Assembly: GCA_040182905.1 (NCBI GenBank)
Contig: JARQWU010000100.1
Location: 1 to 32,796, forward strand
Length of the DNA: 32,796 nucleotides
Reading direction: 5' to 3'
From: Barthelona sp. PAP020
Lineage: Eukaryota; Metamonada: BaSk clade
In this document: positions 8,701 through 17,500 of the stretch, in pieces
Numbering within the stretch: the first letter of the stretch is position 1
Layout of the letters: each line of letters starts with the position of its first letter
Made by a program: the position numbers and the translations under genes
The notes under the pieces: model-generated
What the model was told of the DNA's origin: nothing
The model's database searches: none
Seen by the model: only the letters and a program-made list of their open reading frames with translations

Positions 8701-11563
8701 CTTGAAAGATATTGCTGTTAATCAACTGGTTGATTTAGAGACATTGATTTTGAACAGCAATCATATCACAACACAATCTTTTGTTGGAGCAGGTATTCAG
8801 GCGTGTAAGAAATTGAAACATGTCAATGTTTCCGATAACTCAATCCACAATCTGAAGGAGATTGCCAGTATAGTTGATCAACTTCCAGACCTTGAAGAGT
8901 TGATCATATTTGATAATCCATGCACAGAGAGGGATGATTATGTTGTTCGTTTGATTGGAATGTGTGAACGAGCTCAACTTGGAGATTGGAAGTTGAAGAA
9001 AATAGACAATACACCAATTGACATTGATATCAAATTGCAAGCCTTAAAGGAACATTCCAATTGTTCTACTTTGGTTATTGACCGTTTGAGATTCCAGTTG
9101 ATTTGTAGAGAGAGTCATTATGATGAAAATTCAGAGGTTTTGGATCTTGTAGATAATGATTTAACCACTATAGAGGGTATTCATGCATTTAAGAACTGTC
9201 GTACGTTGTTATTGAGTCAAAATAAGTTGACAAACCTGCCACGCAAGGAGATTGAGCAATTGACCAAGTTAGAGTTTGTGGATCTTAGTTACAACGTGTT
9301 AACGAGTATTCATGAAACATGTAAATGTTTCCAGAGATGTAATAATTTGAAATCCATCAGTTTCAATTTGAGTAGTGCAGATCCTTCTGATTCAGACACC
9401 ATTCAGAAGTATCTTAACAGCGTAATTGATGTTCTGCCTGGTGTGAGTGCTATTGATGGAAAAGAAAACCCCAAACCATTGAGGGAACATGAATACGTTG
9501 CTTGTAGATTCTTGAATGAACTGTGTCCCGATGGTGCTGGGTTTAATTCATATCGTGACATTGACCTTTCAATTGGCTCGATAGAAACCAAACAGTTTGT
9601 TGCTTGTTTGTGTGCATTGTCACATCTGCCTGTGAAGTATCTGAAGGTTCCGGAATCTTGGAGAACTATTGAGTCATATCGTTTCATGCTATTGTATATG
9701 TGTCCTCATCTCATTGATTTGGACAACAGAATGGTTACTGATGATGAAAAAGCAAACGCTATCACCATCTGTGATCGTTTGAGAACCAAAGATGGTTTGT
9801 TCTTCTTACAGAGACCCATTTCCTATTTTGATGAGTTAATTTATGAAGGTGAAGATATTGATTTGGAGATTGAATCTGAAACGTTTGACAAGTATCTGGA
9901 TGATGAATATGCAAAAATCTTGACAAATACACAATACAGAGATGTAGGATCTATGTTGACAAAGTTTGAAATCATTACCACCTTTTTCCAGGTTTTCGAT
10001 TTGATTGTTGCTATGGCTGGATTTATTGAGTGGCCAGGGGTGTTTAGCAGTATGAAAAAAGTTGCTGGTTATGTTGCTTTGGACATGACATCTTTCATTT
10101 CCCAGATTCCTTTTGCCAACTTCATGAAATACATTGTGATGGTTGCTATACCCATCCTTATTCTATTTATATATCGTATGGAAGGAGATTTAAAGAATTT
10201 GCTGAAGAGATACACAATCAATTGGTGTTGCTATGTTACCAAAATGATCTTGTTGCTTATTGGATTGATTGGAGCGACTTTGTTTGTTTTCCATGTCATT
10301 GATCCAACCGTTGTTCCTGATTTGAAGAGTGCCAATTTGACGAATCCCAATGTCGAGCTGTTTTGTATTATTTCTTTTGTTGGTGGAAGCGTTTGGACCA
10401 TATATATGTTGTTCCAAGTGTTCTTCAAGAATAATATTAGAAAAGAGAGCTTCTGGTATAATTTCCATCGTTTGAAAAAAAGAGGGTCATTATTTGGTAT
10501 TACAATGATTTACATGCCTTTGGTAAAGATGTGTTTGAGTGTGTTGTTATGCGCTACCGATACAAATGGTAACTCATACATCATATCATATCCTTCACAA
10601 AGTTGTGGTACCACATTTGCTACAACCACTCTGTTTCAAAAGGGTATTGTAGCTATTGGAATATTGACTGCCATTGGTTTCCCATTTTTGCTGAGTCGTA
10701 TGATCACCAGTGGTGTTAACAAGATAGAAATCAATTATAACACCAAAGCCAAGTTGGATGAAATTAAAGAGGCCAAAGCAGCTTACAAATTAAAGAAATC
10801 TGCCGCTAATAAGACTAATGTCCGTAATTTAGAGGAAAATTTCAAGAAGTACTGGAACGATTCTGTTCGTGAGTTTGCTACAGCTACTTCTTATCTTTAT
10901 CAGTCTTATCGACGTGAAATGAGATACTACAAGATCTTCCAAATGTTTGAAAGATTGCTATTATTGGTTCCAATGGTCTTTATGCTTAGTACAGATTATT
11001 TTAGAGTCAAAGTATTCGCAGCGGGTATTATTGTTGCTGTTTACTTCTTGGCTTCCTTGACTAGACCCTTCTCTGATTATTTAGAGAATACTATGGATGT
11101 AATCATGCGTTTCTTGGTTACCTCTGTTGTTGGGTCAACTATATTGACATTGGATTCATATATGAGTGATGAACATGCAAACAGATTTACTTTGATTGGT
11201 ATGATACTTGTTTGTATTGTATTTTTTGTTTGTCCCTTAATTGCATTGTTTAGAGGTAGAAAGACTGAAAATAGTGCATCTATGAACAAGTTAAAGGAAA
11301 AGAATCTTCAATTAAAGGAAGAAGAAGAAGAAGAGTTACATGAATTGGTACACAGTCGTTCTTTAGCCCATTCAGAAACAATGAAAAGATTGGTTTCAAC
11401 CATTCCTGTTGAACAAATGTCAAATACCAATCTTAAGTCGTTACACATTACCGGAATGGAACCCAATGAAACGATGGAAGAAGAAGTTGAATCTGCTCGA
11501 ACAATTGATGAAGAAGTTGAACATGAATTCAAAGTTGTTGAAACAGAAGAGACAGATCATTAA
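5759..11563 (+). CDS. Giant LRR protein with tandem SDS22/LRR-cap modules and polytopic membrane domain
   Basis: 1934 residues in one exon; an in-frame TAA at 5735 precedes the first ATG. There is no signal peptide (Gln/Thr-rich polar start), so the LRR part is probably cytosolic. Residues about 180-1330 hold roughly eight repeats of a larger module. Each has two to four SDS22-type 22-residue LRRs, then an LRR-cap-like end with NP...Y/F and a (L/I)DG/DN-x-x-(V/I) turn, for example near 241/265, 396/424, 592, 731, 895/926, 1053/1082, 1232 and 1318. A helix with an (E/D)RFR or DRLRF pattern then leads to the next module. Residues about 1455-1835 contain around nine hydrophobic helices (near 1457, 1492, 1535, 1579, 1628, 1731, 1752, 1779, 1811). 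The block SYRREMRYYKIFQMFERLLL followed by a RPFSDYLEN loop resembles a membrane domain common in large protist surface proteins. The tail is acidic (EEEEEE, then EEEVESA). A sensor or channel-like role is inference; no catalytic domain is visible. Confidence 0.85.
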   Translation: MQHQQQEFTHPNAPTQMMNTQRRRVSQTNSKDNQIVLPPYNPILKSISDAVLPETDTIVDTYSIGWKTGARFDLKKEMESVENPKFEDSGEGIFAEDFDEAAYIEQLNKVQHVKYQPLRFIGNLPPLRCESSIPDENKLCGYQKIRDASVNPAALEKINFLAFNPQNDVAAMDNVIYQTILKCSNVEILVLQQCGITNIEHFKFPGLRYVDLYLNNVNNFKSFSYFLSQHQFIEYLEIRGNPVLRTENFFERCISICPNIGFLNGIVVTPEMRMNAIFRYRKLDPSSKMYIYWDKIICSLPLVAKMTQWNPSTIQSLSLKNCKLEKLYLACFNALVKLDVSYNGLVSLAEQGLEACHNLRQLNIAYNRINDVRTLEVLSFCSNLLDVFVGGNPFNNPEYRLALVYYTRNLKGTNHYNGLRSIDNQPVTVADRIIVYQKYLGLQQEDLVVKAWDITKILILGHKQVRSHDFCMGLKVLNCPKMDLFHVDLTKFENLEIVNFSQSSTFQTCIGLNTLEKLRVINFGGCPRLHLLSNDRRTRPFLERILNSISNLPSLTSVYLNEQQGPEVSINWNDWRIPIVTRLHGCFRLRYLDGQQIIPVTRVHGLAKSTLTPEQMNLYKFRISILTYLDDPNISFNPEIVLNQVQYRNEDVKEVHAYNLGLQPADYLAFNSFFNLKKLNLSGNQIRDPFLLKLNECKKLKELDLTRNLISIQAEEIVNFIMSIPSLWVLDMRPIDAGQNPSFGNPQMLNYVLVTLAQRQHLAKSGIPLQYLNRSIGLNERVELCRNVIKRDQLDRFRANLAFHWASKGLNEPKILNLAGYGLTDHQLDFEPFSKSLEEVYLAGNNFTTLAGMNLELCQKLRVIDIRSNKIKQMSNIYRITNQLPSLEALGIGHNPFIKKNPDLARMRFIEEIPHLRQLGCPLKEIDGKLISIDEILEAWRNSGADVAETERFRFLIMLNQSMPPGKKLKELTGLNLGRRGLKDIAVNQLVDLETLILNSNHITTQSFVGAGIQACKKLKHVNVSDNSIHNLKEIASIVDQLPDLEELIIFDNPCTERDDYVVRLIGMCERAQLGDWKLKKIDNTPIDIDIKLQALKEHSNCSTLVIDRLRFQLICRESHYDENSEVLDLVDNDLTTIEGIHAFKNCRTLLLSQNKLTNLPRKEIEQLTKLEFVDLSYNVLTSIHETCKCFQRCNNLKSISFNLSSADPSDSDTIQKYLNSVIDVLPGVSAIDGKENPKPLREHEYVACRFLNELCPDGAGFNSYRDIDLSIGSIETKQFVACLCALSHLPVKYLKVPESWRTIESYRFMLLYMCPHLIDLDNRMVTDDEKANAITICDRLRTKDGLFFLQRPISYFDELIYEGEDIDLEIESETFDKYLDDEYAKILTNTQYRDVGSMLTKFEIITTFFQVFDLIVAMAGFIEWPGVFSSMKKVAGYVALDMTSFISQIPFANFMKYIVMVAIPILILFIYRMEGDLKNLLKRYTINWCCYVTKMILLLIGLIGATLFVFHVIDPTVVPDLKSANLTNPNVELFCIISFVGGSVWTIYMLFQVFFKNNIRKESFWYNFHRLKKRGSLFGITMIYMPLVKMCLSVLLCATDTNGNSYIISYPSQSCGTTFATTTLFQKGIVAIGILTAIGFPFLLSRMITSGVNKIEINYNTKAKLDEIKEAKAAYKLKKSAANKTNVRNLEENFKKYWNDSVREFATATSYLYQSYRREMRYYKIFQMFERLLLLVPMVFMLSTDYFRVKVFAAGIIVAVYFLASLTRPFSDYLENTMDVIMRFLVTSVVGSTILTLDSYMSDEHANRFTLIGMILVCIVFFVCPLIALFRGRKTENSASMNKLKEKNLQLKEEEEEELHELVHSRSLAHSETMKRLVSTIPVEQMSNTNLKSLHITGMEPNETMEEEVESARTIDEEVEHEFKVVETEETDH

Positions 11564-11801
11564 ATTTTGAAAAGAAAAATTTCTTGTAAAATTATTAATA
11601 TTTTAAGCTTTTTGTTTAATTTTGATAATTATATGATGGGGGAGTTGATGGTTTAACAAGGGCTATTGTGAAATGAATCAAAATTGAAACAAAAGAAAAA
11701 AAAAAAATTCTTTTTTATCCGCAAAAATTTATTCAAAATTATTTGTTTTATGCACATGTGATTTGAGCAAAAACAAACATAAATGCTAAATAAAAGGATT
11801 A
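11564..11801. terminator. Shared 3' region between convergent genes
   Basis: 238 bp between the stop of the LRR membrane protein (TAA, 11561-11563) and the stop of the hamartin-like gene (TGA on the minus strand at 11802). It is very A+T-rich, with a long A-run near 11692-11706. Both genes must end transcription here. No hairpin terminator is expected in a eukaryote, and I could not pick a poly(A) signal with confidence. Confidence 0.4.
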
Positions 11802-14246
11802 TCAATTAAAATCCTCCGAATTATCTAAATCCCCCAAATTATCTTCATCATCACTATACCCTTCTTCTTCTTCTTCTTCATTATAAACATTCGATTTTAT
11901 GTTGCCAATGAGTTCTTCAATGGCATCATCATCATCATCATCCACATCATCATCAAAATTCTCTTTATCAAAGTTAACTTCGGCATTCATTTCATCTTTT
12001 GTATTATCCTCAGAATCGTTCAATTGGTCATTAATGAACAATTCCGATGTTTCAATTGTTTGTATTTGTTGGGTAACATACCGTTTTTCTTCCTTTATCT
12101 TTGAAATATTCAAATGTCTGGGTAAAACCAAACGATCAACATTGGAAGTAATTTTCTCACGAATTCTTTGCCCTTCCCAACGTAAATTATTCAATTGTTC
12201 ACCTTGAGATATAATTGAATCATTTAATTGTTTGATTTCCTCTTCTAAAAGAACATTTTGATTTTTTGTATTTTCAAGTTCAAATCTCAAAACATCAAAC
12301 CTTGCCAATAATTGAACAATCAAAGAATCACGACTTCCAATACATCTTAAAGCATCTTGGTGCAACATCAAAATATGTTGATAATCAAGACTGTAATGAT
12401 TGTCATTTTGTCTTGTTGTTTGATTTTGTCTATGGCTGGAAGATTCTGACGTTTGAGATTCATTTGACTGATGAACGATTTCTTTCAGTTTCAACATATC
12501 AGTGTATTTATCTAATTCTTTCTGTAATGTTTCCATTTGATTTTCCAATTGTTTGATCACCAAATCTTTTTCTTCAGAAGTCTTTGGAATTCCAAAGACT
12601 TTATCTGTTTCATTTATTAGATAGAAATGAGATTTCGAAAGTACGCTGTTTTGTTCCTTTAGTGATCTATTCTCTTCTTTCAAAAATTTGTTTTCTTCTT
12701 CCAGAATTGCCAGCCTGTTTTCATTGTTTGCTGATTTATGAACCAATTTCGTGTAGTTTCTTCCGAATGATCTAATGTTTAAGTTGTCAATTGGCTGAAA
12801 ATAGGCAAATAGTTCATTGATATGTTCACATTCTTCATTCACATTGTTAACCCCTAATAAAGGAGTTAAGGATCTTGAAGAATCATAGCCACCATTACTG
12901 TTACCATTATTGTTGTTATTTTCTTTCATACTATTACTTAGCAGAGGAATTGAAGTAGAACGAAAATAATTTGTGTCGTCAAAAGGTATAAAATTCAAAT
13001 GGGGCAAACCCAATTCAGATTCAACAGTTGATTCAACTTTTTTGTCTACATTTTCTCTTTCATTTTTTTGTTTTTCATGAGAATGAAGATCAATATCTTC
13101 ATCATGGTCTTCTTTATAATGTTCTATCGGTAATGGTAAGGTTTTATTAACATTGGTACTACCATTATTGAAAAAACCAGAAGGTGATATGGGAGAAGAA
13201 GAAGAAGAATATCCAGAATAATTGTCAAAATTTCTTGTTTGTTGTTGAAAGGGAAAATTTGTGTTCGAACTGCAATTTAGAACCATTGATAATTCTTCAT
13301 ACCAACGATCTTTCTCTCTGTTGGGATTCAATAATAAGATCCCAGGATGTAAACGCAAATTCGTTAAAAAATTGTCCATTAAGTCTCTACTATCATGCAA
13401 ATGAGGTCCAATATCCATAAACCATCTAATGATTTCTTTTGGGGAAACTAAGTACATGCTGAACATTGAATCTTTAAGCAGTTCATTCATTTCATCATCA
13501 CCCAACACATAATGATCAATCAACAATAATTCGATATTTTCGAGAATGTGGAATATTTTGTTGGACATTTCCAAAGTATAATCACAAAATAGAGGAACAA
13601 AGAATGCCAAATAATGTCTAACAGTAGAAATACTTTTGACTGCAACAAGAGTATCATATAGTTTATTGACAAAAAATTCATTCACAATTTTTTGGGTTAG
13701 AATTTCTTGCCTATAAAAATACAACAATAAATTGAATATCTCTACAGTATCATTAACATCATTGATACAATTAACCAGTAAATTCCACAAATACACTGAA
13801 TTAACACTGATCAAACGCTTAAAAATATGGTTGAAATTTTCAATGGATTTTCTTTGTATCTGAGACAAAAATTTATTTGAAAATTTGGTAACTATACTGG
13901 TGTCAATTTCAACATCATTTATTATCATAACAATAAACTGAGTAATGACTATTAAAGTTTGATTATGGTGTCTTAAAAAGAAAGGTGTAATATAATCAAA
14001 CCATATATCAATACCTACCTTATTAATATGTGAATATAAATAAATTAAATAACAAAACAATCGATGTACTTGTATATCATTCAAAGTAACACTTCCTATC
14101 TTACTAATCCTTTTATATAATAATATTAGAGGTGGTGTTTGTGCTAATTTTCCATTATAATTGGATAATCTAATATCTTCGACAAAAGGTCGTTCACTTA
14201 TTATATTGTCAACAATTTCACTTATTATAGAATTAATAGATGTCAT
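11802..14246 (-). CDS. Hamartin (TSC1)-like protein, candidate
   Basis: 814 residues, complete, single exon; an in-frame TGA lies two codons before the Met. Residues 1-345 are an all-helical, repeat-like domain. Its end resembles the hamartin core: KDSMFSMYLVSPKEIIRWFM (about 259-278), then LRLHPGILL (about 298-306) and a DRWYEEL segment (about 313), in the order and spacing seen in TSC1 (Y-G-x-x-P-x-x-F...FLR; RIHPELV; RRW). A Ser/Asn/Gly/Pro-rich linker follows (about 345-500). Coiled coils lie at about 505-590 and 639-699, and an Asp/Glu-rich tail runs from 750 to 814. Hamartin is about 1164 residues in man, with the same helical, disordered, coiled-coil layout, and it stabilises the TSC2 GAP that restrains Rheb/TORC1. 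The match is by pattern only. An unrelated helical coiled-coil protein remains possible. Confidence 0.55.
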   Translation of the reverse strand: MTSINSIISEIVDNIISERPFVEDIRLSNYNGKLAQTPPLILLYKRISKIGSVTLNDIQVHRLFCYLIYLYSHINKVGIDIWFDYITPFFLRHHNQTLIVITQFIVMIINDVEIDTSIVTKFSNKFLSQIQRKSIENFNHIFKRLISVNSVYLWNLLVNCINDVNDTVEIFNLLLYFYRQEILTQKIVNEFFVNKLYDTLVAVKSISTVRHYLAFFVPLFCDYTLEMSNKIFHILENIELLLIDHYVLGDDEMNELLKDSMFSMYLVSPKEIIRWFMDIGPHLHDSRDLMDNFLTNLRLHPGILLLNPNREKDRWYEELSMVLNCSSNTNFPFQQQTRNFDNYSGYSSSSSPISPSGFFNNGSTNVNKTLPLPIEHYKEDHDEDIDLHSHEKQKNERENVDKKVESTVESELGLPHLNFIPFDDTNYFRSTSIPLLSNSMKENNNNNGNSNGGYDSSRSLTPLLGVNNVNEECEHINELFAYFQPIDNLNIRSFGRNYTKLVHKSANNENRLAILEEENKFLKEENRSLKEQNSVLSKSHFYLINETDKVFGIPKTSEEKDLVIKQLENQMETLQKELDKYTDMLKLKEIVHQSNESQTSESSSHRQNQTTRQNDNHYSLDYQHILMLHQDALRCIGSRDSLIVQLLARFDVLRFELENTKNQNVLLEEEIKQLNDSIISQGEQLNNLRWEGQRIREKITSNVDRLVLPRHLNISKIKEEKRYVTQQIQTIETSELFINDQLNDSEDNTKDEMNAEVNFDKENFDDDVDDDDDDAIEELIGNIKSNVYNEEEEEEGYSDDEDNLGDLDNSEDFN
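11862..11956 (+). repeat. Trinucleotide simple repeats coding for the acidic tail
   Basis: Plus-strand CTTCTTCTTCTTCTTCTTC (about 11861-11880) and CATCATCATCATCATCATC (about 11924-11950) encode Glu and Asp runs in the hamartin-like protein on the minus strand. The repeats keep the frame, and are likely to vary in length between strains. Confidence 0.7.
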
Positions 14247-14599
14247 ATATCATAATATGTATATAAAATATTTCGTTTAATTTTGTATAAAAATATGAGA
14301 TTAATTATTTTTGTTGTGATCATTTCAACCATTCATTTTCTTTTTGAGTTTATCTTATTTCATTGTTTATATTATGTTATTTTGTTATTGTAAAACATAA
14401 TTCTACTTTCTTTTGTTGTTCAAACTATTTCTTTCAAATATTTTCTTTGTGTTATTTATATAAAAAAAATAAATATTCAATTTTGCTGTTTATTTTCAAT
14501 TCTGAAAATTGTTTTGTAGTGATAGAATATTTTATTTCATTGATTTTAAGAAAAATTATATAAAAAATTAAAAACAATTTTTATTCAATAATTTGACAC
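14247..14599. promoter_or_regulatory. Intergenic region between dynein 3' end and hamartin-like 5' end
   Basis: 353 bp, extremely A+T-rich, between two leftward genes. It should hold the 3' UTR of the giant dynein gene and the promoter of the hamartin-like gene. A 66-codon plus-strand frame exists here, but its Phe/Ile/Tyr/Asn/Lys-dominated content is what random A+T-rich DNA gives. Confidence 0.4.
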
Positions 14600-17500
14600 T
14601 TACGTAACTAAATAATTACCAGGTGTATTAGTATCAAAACCTCTGAAATAAGGAACAAAACTAGGTTTAAGAGCTGTAAATCTTTCAGGAGAATCTTCTA
14701 CAAAAGCAATGTATTTAATTGGAACAAACTTTTTACCAGAAGCACAAAAGTTTAACGGAATCTCAATATTACCAGATTTTTCATTTGAATCAATGAAATA
14801 GATGTTACTATGGTTGAAAACTTTGGGAATGGCAATCAATTTCATTTGAGGCAACACCGTAAAATCGTTTTTATTTGAGTGCATGATTGTTGATGTTTCC
14901 AAGTTGATATTGAAACCAGGATTCAAAGCAATACCATTAAGGGTAATCACAGAAGTGACGTTTTCATTCACATTAGTTTTCTTTTTCTTTTGTTGACCGA
15001 TATCAAATGCATTTTCATCTATTTTCAAAACCAAATCGTAATCTAATATGTTATTGTCACTGTTGTTACCACCAACGAAGTTGTATACACATTGAATGAA
15101 TAATTTCGGATACTGAATTAAAGAGATGTCAATGCCATCATAAGATTGTTCAACAATGATCTTCATCAATTGATTTCTCTGAACAGATAAGATGGAGAGT
15201 AATGTAGAACTTGATAAGAATTTGACAAAGGCAAAATCTCCAATCATTCTGGGGGCGAATTCTAAAGGCAATTTGTCTGTAAAGAAACAGGTGATTAAAT
15301 AACGATCTGTCGAAGAAAAGTTAGATTCTAAAGCTTGTGTTAGAAGTTTTTCTATTTTCAACAAGGAAGAATTTAAAGCTATAACTTCATTATAGACCCA
15401 AATAGTCATAGGATGATTGATATTGGACATGGAATAGTTAAGGACACCATTGAAATATATTTGTTCAGGTAATTTTCTCAAGAAGTTATGGACATAAGCT
15501 TGAATATAGTGATATTGTAGTGAATTAACTTCAAATAAAGAATGGAAGGGATATTTAAAAGTAGGTATTAAATGTGAATGTAAAACGCCATGATCAATCA
15601 AAGCAAATAACATTTCATTGAAAGAATCACTTTCAGCAAATGAATAATTGACTGCTGGATGATTGTAATAAATGTATTGAGGTTGATAAAACATAATCTC
15701 AGTGTCAACAACTGGTACTTCCAATAAATTCTTTCCTTCAGCCAAATTGGTTAAATTCAAAGATTGTAAAGCATGTTCAATCAACTCACGTTTTTCAGGG
15801 AAATAAACGGATCCAATAACATGTTCAGCTAAAACATGTTTTAAAGCATTAAGAGGCATAGCATTGGCATCTCTTTGGCTCAAAAAAATGTACAAATACT
15901 TAAAGGCATCAGATAAGAAAATTGAATAATAATTTCGTGGTAATTTCTTTTCATTACATAATTTAAAGCATAAATCAGTTAAAATATAAGAAGAATTACG
16001 AATACCAAAGGTTAATGAATCATCTGTCAAGATAGGTGACATGATTTGTTGCATTTCATCAATAGCAACAGAAGGAGAATAATTTTCATCAAAAACAATT
16101 TGATAATAGTCATTCAATTTCAAAATATCAGTAAATTTCTCTCTGTCTGCTATTCTACTCAAATAAATAGGAGTAACACATAAAAATCCAGGATGACAAT
16201 CAGGTGTATTCAAAGCTTTTAATAATTGTAAAGTCTTTTCTTTACTTGTTTCACTAATTCCTTCAATATACAAGATAGCATGAGTTTTTCTTATTTGAGG
16301 AATTTCTTTAGTTAAAAAATTGTTGAAACTGTAATCATCAAAGAATGAAATTCCAATGGGTATAACTGTACGTCCCGTCTTTGTAGTAATCTGTTTAATT
16401 AAACTATAAAAGGAATATGGTTTAGTATATAATAAAGATAAGATATGAGGTAAACCAAAATCAGTTTGAGCATCATGGAACTTGAAATGCATGTTCAATA
16501 AAGAACTGGGAGATAAAATATTCACTGAATATCCAGGTATAGCTTCATACAAAATCCACTGATGTAATATAGGTAATAAATTTGGATATTTCAACTCATT
16601 AGTAGATATTTGATAATGTACTAGAGATAAAATTGAAAACCAAACCAAAGGTTGATTTGAAATTGAAAAAGGTAAATCATTTTCAAATGGTGGATGTGAT
16701 ATAAGCTCTAAAAGATCATTATTTGCAGTAATCAATTGATTAAAATATTGATTCCAACTATCATAAGAAACACTAGTTGTCAAATCAGTAAATAATTTGG
16801 ATATCTCGTCATCTTCACTCAATTGAACATACAAATTGCAAAACATGGTTGTGTAAGGTCCAGGTAAAAATGCTTGACATTGTGTTGTGGTGACACTATC
16901 AAAATCAAACATTTTCTTGAAAATTCCTTCAAAAATACGATAACCAAACTCATCCTTTCGTTTCAAAGACAATAATGAGAATTCAATGAAGATTTTGGTT
17001 CTGATAACATCACTTTCAACAGTTGAAATAAAAATAATGAGTTGTGCCAGTTGTTTGAACAGCAAAGTGGACCTTGCCTTTGATCCTAATGGGGCAGGAG
17101 GTGCAACAAGAGCAAATAATTTAACTGTATCAATAAACTTTTGAATTGACACAAATTGAATGTTTTGCTTTGATTTATTGATATTGCTCAAATATGCTAC
17201 ATATACATCAACAATTGCAGCAGCAAAAGAATCATATCCTGCTCTAAATGAATAAATATGCTTCAACTCATCATTAGCTTTGGTTCTTTCTTCATCCAAA
17301 CGTACTAATAAAGATACCTTTGTTAACAATTTATCAACATTCTCTTGTGAGGATGTGTTAGCAGTTGATTCAGACAAACAATTGACCAAACCAAATAATT
17401 CCTCCAAAGTACTATTCTCTTTATTGTGTATCTTTCGCAATAAAGTAGACAATTCACTTGATTTACCAATGAAGGCTTCAGCATCAACTTCAAACAATTT

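Noticed and set aside
10190-10468. Overlapping minus-strand frames inside the LRR membrane protein gene
   Set aside because: They are antisense to membrane helices. The plus-strand frame is continuous for 1934 codons and recognisable.
14363-14563. 66-codon plus-strand frame between the dynein and hamartin-like genes
   Set aside because: Phe/Ile/Tyr/Asn-rich content is expected from A+T-rich random DNA. It has no family resemblance and lies in the 3' UTR and promoter space of minus-strand genes.
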